Assembly: GCA_963727495.1 (NCBI GenBank)
Contig: CAVSGQ010000006.1
Location: forward strand, 248,001-312,000
Direction of reading: 5' to 3'
Source: Actinophytocola sp963727495
GTDB lineage: Bacteria > Actinomycetota > Actinomycetes > Mycobacteriales > Pseudonocardiaceae
DNA length: 64,000 nucleotides
Shown here: positions 33,407 through 41,171 of the stretch, piece by piece
Numbering within the stretch: the stretch's first letter is position 1
Layout of the letters: each line of letters begins with the position of its first letter
The notes under the pieces: generated by a model
The model's database searches: none
What the model was told of the DNA's origin: nothing
What the model saw: the letters and a program-made list of their open reading frames with translations, nothing else
Translations under genes and position numbers: made by a program

Positions 33407-35065
33407 ATGACGACCGTCCCCAACCTGGTCAGCTACGTGTCCGGCACGTCGGACAAGCCGCTGCTCGGCGACACGATCGGCGACGACTTCGACCGCACCG
33501 TCGCCCGCTACGGCGACCGGGAGGCGCTCGTCGACCGCGACACCGGGCGCCGGTGGAGCTACCGCGAGCTCGCCGACGAGGTGAACGCGGTCGCGTTGGG
33601 ACTGGTCGACCTCGGCGTGGAGAAGGGCGACCGGGTCGGCATCTGGGCACCGAACTGTGCCGAGTGGACGTTCACGCAGTACGCCACCGCCAAGATCGGC
33701 GCCATCCTCGTGAACATCAACCCGGCCTACCGGGTGCACGAGCTGAAGTACGTGCTCAACCAGGCCGGCATCCGCACGCTCGTCGCCGCGCGGACCTTCA
33801 AGACCTCCGACTACGCCGCCATGATCGACGAGGTGCGCCCGGACTGCCCGGCGCTGACCGACGTGCTGCTGATCGGCGGCGACGAGTGGATCGGGCTGGT
33901 CGCGACCGGTCGCGGCGGGTCGGCCGCGCACCTCGCCGAGCTGCAGGCGAACCTGACCGCCGACGACCCGATCAACATCCAGTACACGTCGGGCACCACC
34001 GGCTTCCCCAAGGGCGCCACGCTCTCCCACCACAACATCCTCAACAACGGCTACTTCGTCGGCGAGCTGTGCGGCTACACCGAGGCCGACCGGATCTGCA
34101 TCCCGGTGCCCTTCTACCACTGCTTCGGCATGGTCATGGGCAACCTCGCGGCCACCTCGCACGGCGCGTGCATGGTCATCCCCGCGCCCGCGTTCGACCC
34201 GCGCCTGACGCTGGAGGCGGTCGCGCAGGAGCGGTGCACGTCGCTGTACGGCGTGCCGACGATGTTCATCGCCGAGCTCGCCGACCCGTCGTTCGACCAG
34301 CACGACCTGTCCTCGCTGCGCACCGGGATCATGGCCGGCTCGCCGTGCCCGGTGGAGGTGATGAAGCAGGTCATCGAGCGGATGGGCATGGCGGAGGTGA
34401 CCATCTGCTACGGCATGACCGAGACCTCCCCGGTGTCCACGCAGACCCGGGCGGACGACAGCGTGGACCGCCGGGTGTCCACTGTGGGCAGAGTGCATCC
34501 GCACCTGGAGGTGAAGGTCGTCGACCCGGAGACCGGGCTGACCGTGCCGCGCGGCACGCCGGGCGAGTTCTGCACGCGCGGCTACTCGGTGATGCTGGGC
34601 TACTGGGAACAGCCGGACAAGACCGCCGAGGCGATCGACGCCGCGCGCTGGATGCACACCGGCGACCTCGCGGTGATGGACGACGAGGGGTACCTGAACA
34701 TCACCGGCCGGATCAAGGACATGGTCATCCGCGGCGGCGAGAACGTGTACCCGCGGGAGATCGAGGAGTTCCTCTACACCCACCCGGACATCCTCGACGC
34801 GCAGGTGATCGGCGTGCCGGACGAGCGCTACGGCGAGGAGCTGATGGTGTGGGTGCGGATGCGCGAGGGCGCCACCCCGCTCACGGCCGAGTCGCTGCGC
34901 GAGTTCTGCAGCGGCCGGCTCGCGCACTACAAGATCCCGCGCTACGTGCACATCGTCGACGAGTTCCCGATGACGGTCACCGGCAAGATCCGCAAGGTGG
35001 AGATGCGCGAGACGTCGGTGGAGCTGCTCGGCCTGCGGGCGGTGGCGGCCACGAAGCACGCCTGA
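33407..35065 (+). CDS. Fatty-acyl-CoA synthetase (AMP-binding family)
   Basis: A 552-residue adenylate-forming ligase. Motifs: P-loop YTSGTTGFPKGATLSHHNIL, CYGMTETSPVS (A5), WMHTGDLAVMDDEGYLNITG (A7) and the catalytic lysine in MTVTGKIRKVEM (A10). It should activate a fatty or other carboxylic acid as CoA thioester. ATG 33407 has GAGGAGG six bases upstream. It is divergent from the LSDAT operon, sharing about 120 bp. Acyl-CoA dehydrogenase or thiolase genes are not adjacent, so the substrate cannot be inferred. Confidence 0.93.
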   Translation: MTTVPNLVSYVSGTSDKPLLGDTIGDDFDRTVARYGDREALVDRDTGRRWSYRELADEVNAVALGLVDLGVEKGDRVGIWAPNCAEWTFTQYATAKIGAILVNINPAYRVHELKYVLNQAGIRTLVAARTFKTSDYAAMIDEVRPDCPALTDVLLIGGDEWIGLVATGRGGSAAHLAELQANLTADDPINIQYTSGTTGFPKGATLSHHNILNNGYFVGELCGYTEADRICIPVPFYHCFGMVMGNLAATSHGACMVIPAPAFDPRLTLEAVAQERCTSLYGVPTMFIAELADPSFDQHDLSSLRTGIMAGSPCPVEVMKQVIERMGMAEVTICYGMTETSPVSTQTRADDSVDRRVSTVGRVHPHLEVKVVDPETGLTVPRGTPGEFCTRGYSVMLGYWEQPDKTAEAIDAARWMHTGDLAVMDDEGYLNITGRIKDMVIRGGENVYPREIEEFLYTHPDILDAQVIGVPDERYGEELMVWVRMREGATPLTAESLREFCSGRLAHYKIPRYVHIVDEFPMTVTGKIRKVEMRETSVELLGLRAVAATKHA

Positions 35066-35159
35066 CCCGGTGTGACCAGCCGGTTCGCCACCGAAGTGAG
35101 CCTGGCTCCGCCCCGCGCGGCGGCGCGCGGGCCACGAGGAGGCCGGCGATGCTCAGGAG

Positions 35160-35234
35160 ATGGGCAACGAGAGGGCGGCGTGGTTCAGTGACACCGAGGG
35201 CGACATCCTGTGCGTCCACGAGGTGACGGGCTAG
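35160..35234 (+). CDS. Possible 24-residue small ORF
   Basis: ATG 35160 opens MGNERAAWFSDTEGDILCVH and ends EVTG at 35234. Nearly every third base is G or C, the coding pattern of this genome, and the frame stays open upstream to 35100. However the only ribosome-like sequence, CAGGAG, abuts the ATG. An overlapping ORF from ATG 35149 has better GAGGAGG spacing but poor codon pattern. The rest of 35066-35348 holds nothing else I recognise apart from the cold-shock gene leader. Confidence 0.3.
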   Translation: MGNERAAWFSDTEGDILCVHEVTG

Positions 35235-35348
35235 CCGGCACCGATCCCCCGTCAAACCGGCTACCCCCGGCACCCCGGGGTGGCCTAGTCTGGACGAACG
35301 CGTCCTGGGTACGCCCGGGGCGCGTTCGTTTGTGTGGAGGTGACCGTT

Positions 35349-35735
35349 GTGCCGACCGGAAAGGTCAAGTGGTACGACTCGGAGAAGGGCTTCGGGTTCG
35401 TCACACAGGATGGCGGCGAGGACGTCTACGTCCGGTCGTCAGCCCTGCCGGCCGGCGTGCCGGGGCTGAAGGCCGGCCAGCGGATCGAGTTCGGCGTCGC
35501 GGACGGCCGCCGCGGGCCGCAGGCGCTGTCGGTGCGGCTGCTGGATCCGCCGCCGTCGGTCGCGGAGGCGCGCCGCCGCCCGGCCGAGGAGCTGCACGGC
35601 CTGGTCGAGGACATGATCAAGCTGCTGGAGGCGAAGGTCCAGCCCGACCTTCGGCGCGGCCGCTACCCGGACCGCAAGGCGACCAAGCGGATCGCCGACG
35701 TGGTGCGCGCGGTCGCCCGCGAGCTCGACCCGTAG
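35349..35735 (+). CDS. Cold-shock domain protein with C-terminal extension
   Basis: A 128-residue RNA chaperone. Residues 1-65 are a cold-shock domain with RNP1-like KGFGFVTQDGGEDVYVRSSA and the start PTGKVKWYDSEKGFG. A 60-residue charged extension follows (RPAEELHGLVEDMIKLLEAK, RRGRYPDRKATKRIADVVRA), as in the actinobacterial CspB/Rv0871 type, about twice the length of CspA. GTG 35349 has GGAGG nine bases upstream. It converges with the DUF2771 gene six bases away. Single-stranded nucleic-acid binding is secure; the role of the extension is unknown. Confidence 0.92.
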   Translation: MPTGKVKWYDSEKGFGFVTQDGGEDVYVRSSALPAGVPGLKAGQRIEFGVADGRRGPQALSVRLLDPPPSVAEARRRPAEELHGLVEDMIKLLEAKVQPDLRRGRYPDRKATKRIADVVRAVARELDP

Positions 35736-35741
35736 CCGCGG

Positions 35742-36236
35742 TCAGGCCGGGGGCCGGACCTGGGCCGACCACACGCCGCGGGTGACGGCCTCCGGGCCGT
35801 CCTCGCCCTGGATCAGCTTGCCGCCGGCCTGCTTGACCTCGACGGTCTGCAGCTGGTCGCCCGCCCCGGGCGGCTCGGCCTCGAACGAGGACGCCTTGCC
35901 CGGGCCGAACGTCGCGACGGTCTGCGGGTCCTTCTGCACGCCCGCCGCGGTCCGGTACTGGATCACCACCGACCACGGGGTCTTCGCGACCTCGTCGGGC
36001 ACCCGCACGCGCACCGGGGTGCCCGGCGCGACCTCGAGCGTGACCTGCGCGGCGGTGTCCCGCTTGCAGTCCTTGATCTCGATGTCGCAGTACAGGTAGG
36101 GCTTCACCGACACGTTCCCGGACGCGACCGAGAAGTCGACCCGGGGCGGCGGGGGCGGCGGATCCGGTTGCGCGGAGCAGCCGGCGGCCGCCGTCAACAC
36201 GAGCAGCGGCGCCGCGGCGAGGACGAACGTGCGCAC
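35742..36236 (-). CDS. DUF2771 family lipoprotein
   Basis: A 164-residue predicted lipoprotein: signal sequence RTFVLAAAPLLVLTAAAGCS with lipobox Cys20, a short Pro run, and a beta-rich domain (YLYCDIEIKDCKRDTAAQVT, PWSVVIQYRTAAGVQKDPQT). Two further cysteines (YCDIEIKDC) may form a disulfide. DUF2771 genes sit beside the MFS gene in mycobacteria too (Rv0875c/Rv0876c). GTG 36236 is ten bases from the MFS stop, so the two are co-transcribed. Function unknown. Confidence 0.88.
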   Translation of the reverse strand: MRTFVLAAAPLLVLTAAAGCSAQPDPPPPPPRVDFSVASGNVSVKPYLYCDIEIKDCKRDTAAQVTLEVAPGTPVRVRVPDEVAKTPWSVVIQYRTAAGVQKDPQTVATFGPGKASSFEAEPPGAGDQLQTVEVKQAGGKLIQGEDGPEAVTRGVWSAQVRPPA

Positions 36237-36246
36237 GCCGCAGAGA

Positions 36247-38100
36247 CTACGTGCGCTCGTCCGGGCCCTCCCGCACGGCCGGGCTGGGCGTGAACCCGCG
36301 CGGCGCGCCCATGCGCCACGGGCGGACCGGCCGGTCGCCGCCGAACCACGGCAGCAGCGACATGCCGCGCCGGGTCAGCATGGTCTGCACCAGGCCGAGC
36401 GCGAGCAGCAGCGAGATCACCAGGAAGCCGAGCCAGAACGTGGCCGGCAGCAGCACACCGGTGGCCCCGCCGAACACCCAGGCCAGCTGCAGCACGGTCT
36501 CCGAGCGGCCGAAGGCGGACGCGCGGGACTCCTCGGGCAGGTCGTCCTGGATCACCGCGTCGAGGCTGTTCTTCGCGATCGCGCTCGCCGTGGCGCCGAC
36601 GAGTCCGACGACCGCGGCCGTGCCGACGCCCGGCATGATCGTGGCCAGCACGGTCGTGCCGAGGCAGCCGATGATGCAGCCGACCACGACCTGTTCGGGG
36701 TGGCCGAGGTGGGTGCGCGCGCCGATCCCGTTGCCCACGAAGCTGCCCGCGCCCGCCGCGCCGGCGATGATGCCGAGCAGCAGCAACTGCTTGAACGGCT
36801 CGCCCTCGGTGTGCGCGCGCACCGCGAAGGCGGCGAACATCATGAGGAACCCGGTGAGCAGGCGCACGGTCGCGTTGCCGGACAACGCCACCACGACGTG
36901 CCGGCCCATCGGCTGGCGTCTGGTCTTCTCCGGGTTGGCCGACAGCGACGCCGGCACCTCGCCCTCGGTGACCTCGACCCAGGACGGGATCCGCATGGCC
37001 TGCATCGCGCCGAGGCCGCAGATGAGCGCGGTGAACCACAACGCGCCCGGCGAGCCGAAGATCTGCAGCACCAGCGTCGCGACCGCGCCGAACGCGGCGC
37101 CCGCGGCCAGCCCGAACACGGTCAGCCGGGCATTGGTCTTGGCCAGCGTGATCTCCGGTGGCAACACCCTCGGGGTGACCGCCGCCTTGAGCACCGTGAA
37201 GGACTTGGACAGCACCATCTTCCCGAGCGCGGCCGGGTACAGCAGCCAGGTGTCGAAGTTGACGGCCATGACCACGCACATCAGCGCCTGGCCGGCCGAC
37301 GCGGCGCACATGGCGAGCCGCCGGCCGCGCTGGATGCGGTCCAGCGCCGGGCCGATCACCGGTGCCACCAGCGCGAAGGGCGCGACGGTGATCAGCAGGT
37401 ACAGCGCGACCTTGCTCTTGGAGGAGTCGGTGCTGGCCGCGGAGAAGAACAGCGTGTTGGCGAGCGCGACGGCCATGGCCGCGTCGCTCGCGTAGTTGAG
37501 CATGGTGGCGTAGGTCAGCGCGGTGAGCCCGGACTTGTCGGCCCCGTCGGCGTTGGCGGCGCGGCGGAACGCGCGGACCGCGTTGCCGGTGAGCTGCCGG
37601 CCGCGGATCGCGGCGACGCGGGTCACGGTCAGCTTCTTCGGGAACTGCGGCGCGGCGGCCGGGCGGTCGGCCTGCTGCGCCTCGCGGGCCTCGTCGGGGT
37701 AGTCGGGCACGTACCCGTCCGGGCCGTAGGTCTCGGGCGGCCGCGGCGGGGGCAGCCGGCGGCGCGGCGGCGGGACGTCGCGCCAGTTGCGGCCGGGCGG
37801 GGGCGGCTGGCGCCGGACGGGCTGGGTGCGCCGCTGGTCCTCGGCCGGGTAAGGGCTGGCCGTGGGAATGGCGCTGGTCAGCGGCTCCTCGCGGGGCGGC
37901 GGTTCGCGCGGCGGCGGCTCCTGGCGGAACCCGTGCTCCTGCTCGGGCGGCGGCGGGTAGGGCTTCGTCGGCCGCGGCTGCTGGTGCCCGATGGGCGGCT
38001 GCTGCTGCCGGGTCCAGCTCCGCCGACGCCTGCGGCCGGAGCGGCCCTCGCCGCCGCTCGGCCGCTGGTCACCGGAACCGGAACGAATCACGCTTTCCAT
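36247..38100 (-). CDS. MFS-type transporter with long disordered N-terminus
   Basis: A 617-residue protein like Rv0876c. The first 150 residues are a basic and Pro/Gln/Arg-rich cytoplasmic tail, then about 12 membrane helices between residues 190 and 590 (for example SKVALYLLITVAPFALVAPV, KTNARLTVFGLAAGAAFGAV, GRHVVVALSGNATVRLLTGF). ATG 38100 (MESVIRSGSGDQ) is the likely start; further upstream starts would run into the control region. Substrate unknown. It is upstream of the DUF2771 lipoprotein gene in one operon and 55 bp downstream of the cyclase gene. Confidence 0.85.
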   Translation of the reverse strand: MESVIRSGSGDQRPSGGEGRSGRRRRRSWTRQQQPPIGHQQPRPTKPYPPPPEQEHGFRQEPPPREPPPREEPLTSAIPTASPYPAEDQRRTQPVRRQPPPPGRNWRDVPPPRRRLPPPRPPETYGPDGYVPDYPDEAREAQQADRPAAAPQFPKKLTVTRVAAIRGRQLTGNAVRAFRRAANADGADKSGLTALTYATMLNYASDAAMAVALANTLFFSAASTDSSKSKVALYLLITVAPFALVAPVIGPALDRIQRGRRLAMCAASAGQALMCVVMAVNFDTWLLYPAALGKMVLSKSFTVLKAAVTPRVLPPEITLAKTNARLTVFGLAAGAAFGAVATLVLQIFGSPGALWFTALICGLGAMQAMRIPSWVEVTEGEVPASLSANPEKTRRQPMGRHVVVALSGNATVRLLTGFLMMFAAFAVRAHTEGEPFKQLLLLGIIAGAAGAGSFVGNGIGARTHLGHPEQVVVGCIIGCLGTTVLATIMPGVGTAAVVGLVGATASAIAKNSLDAVIQDDLPEESRASAFGRSETVLQLAWVFGGATGVLLPATFWLGFLVISLLLALGLVQTMLTRRGMSLLPWFGGDRPVRPWRMGAPRGFTPSPAVREGPDERT

Positions 38101-38155
38101 CCTGCCGTAAGTCGGTCTCGTTTGAGGCCAGGACAGCTCACCCGGCCAGGGGATG

Positions 38156-38944
38156 TCACCCACCGCCGGGCACAAACCTCACCCGGAACATCGCCGGCCA
38201 CAACTTGCCCGTGACCAGGAACTGGTCGGTGCCGGGGATGGCGGCGATCCCGTTGAGGACGTCGGCGCCCGCGCGGTCCTCGGCCGGCAGCAGCCCGGTG
38301 AGGTCGATCGTGGCGGTGACCGCGCCGCTGCCGGGGTCGATCCGCACGATCCGGTCGGTCCGCCAGACGTTGGCGTAGACGGCGCCGCCGGTGCACTCGA
38401 GCTCGTTGAGCTGGTCGACGGGCCTCCCGTCCGAGTCGCTGACCTGCGTGTGTCCGGTCTCCTCGAAGGTCTCCGGGTCGCGGAAGGTGAGCCGGTCGGT
38501 GCCGTCGCTCATGATCAGCCGGTGGCCGTCGTGGCAGAGCCCCCAGCCCTCGCCCTCGTACCGCACGCGGCCGCGCTCGGCCAGGGTCGCGCGGTCGCGC
38601 CGGATCGCGACGCCGTCCTGCCAGGTGATCTGCCAGATCGTGTCGCCGACGACGGTGATCCCCTCGCCGAACATGTCCGCGGGCAGCGCGGCCCGCCGCT
38701 CGACCGCGCCGGTGGCCGGGTCGGTGGCCCGCATCGTCGAGCGGCCCTCGAGCCCGGTGCCCTCGTAGAGGACGCCGTCGTGGAGCTCGAGGCCCTGGGT
38801 GAAGGCGCGCGGGTCGTGCGGGCGGGTGTCGAGGACCTCGGCCCGGAGGCTGGCCGGGGCCCGCGGCGGGGGTTGCGTCTCGGCGGAAGGCGGCGCGCAC
38901 GCGGCCAGCAGGAGCGTGCCGGCGACGGCCAGGGGAGCCCTCAC
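38156..38944 (-). CDS. Glutaminyl-peptide cyclotransferase, lipoprotein
   Basis: A 262-residue exported enzyme of the plant/bacterial glutaminyl cyclase family (beta-propeller), which converts N-terminal glutamine to pyroglutamate. Signal peptide RAPLAVAGTLLLAACAPP has a lipobox with Cys16. Family motifs: HDPRAFTQGLELHDGVLYEG, GEGITVVGDTIWQITWQDG, YEGEGWGLCHDGHRLIMSDG and LNGIAAIPGTDQFLVTGKLW. GTG 38944 follows AAGGCTGG. It is divergent from the DUF3027 gene with only 49 bp between, so the promoters overlap. Confidence 0.9.
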   Translation of the reverse strand: MRAPLAVAGTLLLAACAPPSAETQPPPRAPASLRAEVLDTRPHDPRAFTQGLELHDGVLYEGTGLEGRSTMRATDPATGAVERRAALPADMFGEGITVVGDTIWQITWQDGVAIRRDRATLAERGRVRYEGEGWGLCHDGHRLIMSDGTDRLTFRDPETFEETGHTQVSDSDGRPVDQLNELECTGGAVYANVWRTDRIVRIDPGSGAVTATIDLTGLLPAEDRAGADVLNGIAAIPGTDQFLVTGKLWPAMFRVRFVPGGG

Positions 38945-38993
38945 GGGACCAGCCTTACACGTGTCGGGGGGTGGTGCGGCACAATCGTGCCCG

Positions 38994-41171
38994 ATGAGTG
39001 TCACAGAGCCCGAGCTGCAGGACCCCGCCCTGATGGACGAGGTCGACCTCGCGCGCGCGGCCGCCCAGGAGGAGGCCGGCGAGGAGGAGGTCGGCGCCCA
39101 CGTCGGCGCCCACATCGAGGCCGGGACGGCGGTCACGCATCTGTTCGAGGCGGCCAAGCCCGGCTACCGCGGGTGGCGCTGGGCGGCGACCGTCGCGAGC
39201 GCCGGCGCGGAGACGGACGTGACGGTCAGCGAGGTCGTCCTGCTGCCCGGTCCGGACGCGCTGGTGGCGCCGGAGTGGGTGCCGTGGGAGAACCGCGTGC
39301 AGGCCGGCGACCTCGGCGTCGGTGACCTGATGCCGACGGCACCCGACGACGTCCGGCTGGTGCCGGCCTACGTCGAGTCGGACGACCCGGCGGTCGAGGA
39401 GGTCGCCCGGGAGGCCGGGCTCGGCCGGCCCCGGGTGATGTCGCGCCCGGCGCGGCTGGACGCGGCGGCGCGCTGGCAGCACGGCGAGTACGGCCCGCGG
39501 TCGGACATGGCGCGCAGCGCCCCGGCGCGGTGCGGGACGTGCGGCTTCTTCCTGCCGCTGGCGGGCTCGCTGCGCGCGGCATTCGGGACCTGCGGCAACG
39601 AGATCGCCCCGGCCGACGGGCACGTGGTGCACGTCGAGTACGGCTGCGGCGCCCACTCGGAGGCGGAGGTCGAGCAGGTCTCCCCCGTGCTGGTCGCCGA
39701 CCTCATCTACGACGACGCACTGCTGGACGTCGAACCCCTTCCCGAGGCGGCTGCCCCCGAACCCGCCGACCCGGCGACCGAGCGGCGGACGGACACCGAC
39801 GCAGCCGTCCAGGAGCCGGCCGCCGAGGCGGCTCCCGAAACGGACACCGACCAGCCGGTCGAAGCCGTCACCTCCCCGCCCGAACCCTCGGCCGACGACA
39901 CCACCGCAACCGGCACTGGCGCGACCGAGCCACCGGCCGACACCGACACCACGGCCGAACCAGCCGCCGCGGACACCGGCACGGACGCCCCCGCGGCCGC
40001 CACCGACCAGCCGGTCGAGGCCGTCACCGCCCCGCCCGAACCTCCCGCCGACGACACCGCTGCCCGGCCCGACACCACCGAGCCCGAGGCCACCACCGAG
40101 CCCGAGCCGCCGGCCGGCGAGCCCACGGTTCCCGCCGACACCGAGCCCGGGCCGACCGAGTCCGCCGCGGCGGAGCCCGTCACCGAGCCGGAACCGGCCC
40201 ATCCGCACGCCACGCACACCGAACCCTCCGAGCCACCGGCCGACACCGACACCACGGCCGAACCAGCCGCCGCGGGCACCGGCGCGGGCACGGGCACCGG
40301 CACGGACGCCCCCGCGGCCGCCACCGACCAGCCGGTCGAGGCCGTCACCGCCCCGCTCGAACCCCCAGCCGACGACACCGCCACCGCCGAGCCCGCCACC
40401 ACCGAGCCCGAGCCGCCGGCCGACGAGCCCGCTGCTCCCGCCGACACCGAGCCGGCGCCGACCGAGTCCGACGCGGCGGAGCCCGTCACCGAGCCGGAAC
40501 CGGCCCATCCGCATGCCGCGGACACCGAACCCTCCGAGCTGCCAGCCGAGGTCGAGAGCTCCACGGCCACGTCCACGGAACCCGAGGACGCACCCCACCC
40601 GCCGGAGCCCGGCGGCGCCGAACAGCCCGCCGCGGAGGCGAGCGAGCAGCCGGCCGGCCGGGACCTGCCGGCGTCCGAGGCAGTGGCACCGATCGAGCCG
40701 GTGGTCACCGCGGAGACCTTCGCCGGGTCGCAGGCGACGTTGACGCCGTGGATCCGGCCGGAGGGCGTCGCCAAGCGGGACGAGCTGGCGGGCGCCTGGA
40801 CGAGCGAGCCGCCGACGGAGACCGGCGCGCAGCCGGCCGCGCCGGAACCGTCGACGACCGACACCCCGACGTCCGCGACGTCCGCGACGGACGCCGACAC
40901 GCCGCGGAGCACGACGGCGGCCGGCGAGGCAGCGGAAACAGCAGCACCCGGCAGCCCGGCGGGCCACGGCGACGAGCAGGGGCCCCCGACCGGAGCGCTC
41001 CCCGGCGCGCAGGCCGGCACCGCGCCGCGCGACGACCCGGCCGCCGAGGAAGCATCAGGCCCCGAGCCGCACGAGAACCCCACGACCCCGCGCGACGACG
41101 AGGCACCCGACACCGGCCCGGCACCGCGAGCGACCTGGCCCTGGACGGACGAGCGACGGCCCGAGGGGTGA
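38994..41171 (+). CDS. DUF3027 protein with duplicated disordered tail
   Basis: A 725-residue protein. Residues 1-245 are the DUF3027 domain (AKPGYRGWRWAATVASAGAE, LLPGPDALVAPEWVPWENRV, RLDAAARWQHGEYGPRSDMA) and contain a zinc-like cluster CGTCGFFLP ... GTCGNEIAP ... GCGAHSEAE. The remaining 480 residues are Pro/Ala/Thr/Glu-rich and disordered, and include a tandem duplication of about 101 residues (39930-40547). It corresponds to Rv0877. The stop overlaps the GTG of the sacsin-like gene, so the two products are made together. ATG 38994 is used; the family start is near it. Function unknown. Confidence 0.85.
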   Translation: MSVTEPELQDPALMDEVDLARAAAQEEAGEEEVGAHVGAHIEAGTAVTHLFEAAKPGYRGWRWAATVASAGAETDVTVSEVVLLPGPDALVAPEWVPWENRVQAGDLGVGDLMPTAPDDVRLVPAYVESDDPAVEEVAREAGLGRPRVMSRPARLDAAARWQHGEYGPRSDMARSAPARCGTCGFFLPLAGSLRAAFGTCGNEIAPADGHVVHVEYGCGAHSEAEVEQVSPVLVADLIYDDALLDVEPLPEAAAPEPADPATERRTDTDAAVQEPAAEAAPETDTDQPVEAVTSPPEPSADDTTATGTGATEPPADTDTTAEPAAADTGTDAPAAATDQPVEAVTAPPEPPADDTAARPDTTEPEATTEPEPPAGEPTVPADTEPGPTESAAAEPVTEPEPAHPHATHTEPSEPPADTDTTAEPAAAGTGAGTGTGTDAPAAATDQPVEAVTAPLEPPADDTATAEPATTEPEPPADEPAAPADTEPAPTESDAAEPVTEPEPAHPHAADTEPSELPAEVESSTATSTEPEDAPHPPEPGGAEQPAAEASEQPAGRDLPASEAVAPIEPVVTAETFAGSQATLTPWIRPEGVAKRDELAGAWTSEPPTETGAQPAAPEPSTTDTPTSATSATDADTPRSTTAAGEAAETAAPGSPAGHGDEQGPPTGALPGAQAGTAPRDDPAAEEASGPEPHENPTTPRDDEAPDTGPAPRATWPWTDERRPEG
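39930..40547 (+). repeat. Tandem duplication of about 300 bp inside the DUF3027 tail
   Basis: Unit 1 (39930-40232) and unit 2 (from 40233 to about 40547) both begin PPADTDTTAEPAAA and continue through ATDQPVEAVTAP, TEPEPPA and EPVTEPEPAHPHA. Unit 2 carries an extra Gly/Thr insertion (GAGTGTGT). Many codons are identical between units, indicating a fairly recent duplication of a disordered segment. Confidence 0.85.

Noticed and set aside
35149..35226. A 25-residue ORF with good GAGGAGG spacing
   Set aside because: Its codons have poor third-base GC and it overlaps the better-patterned 35160 frame; the ribosome site alone is not enough.
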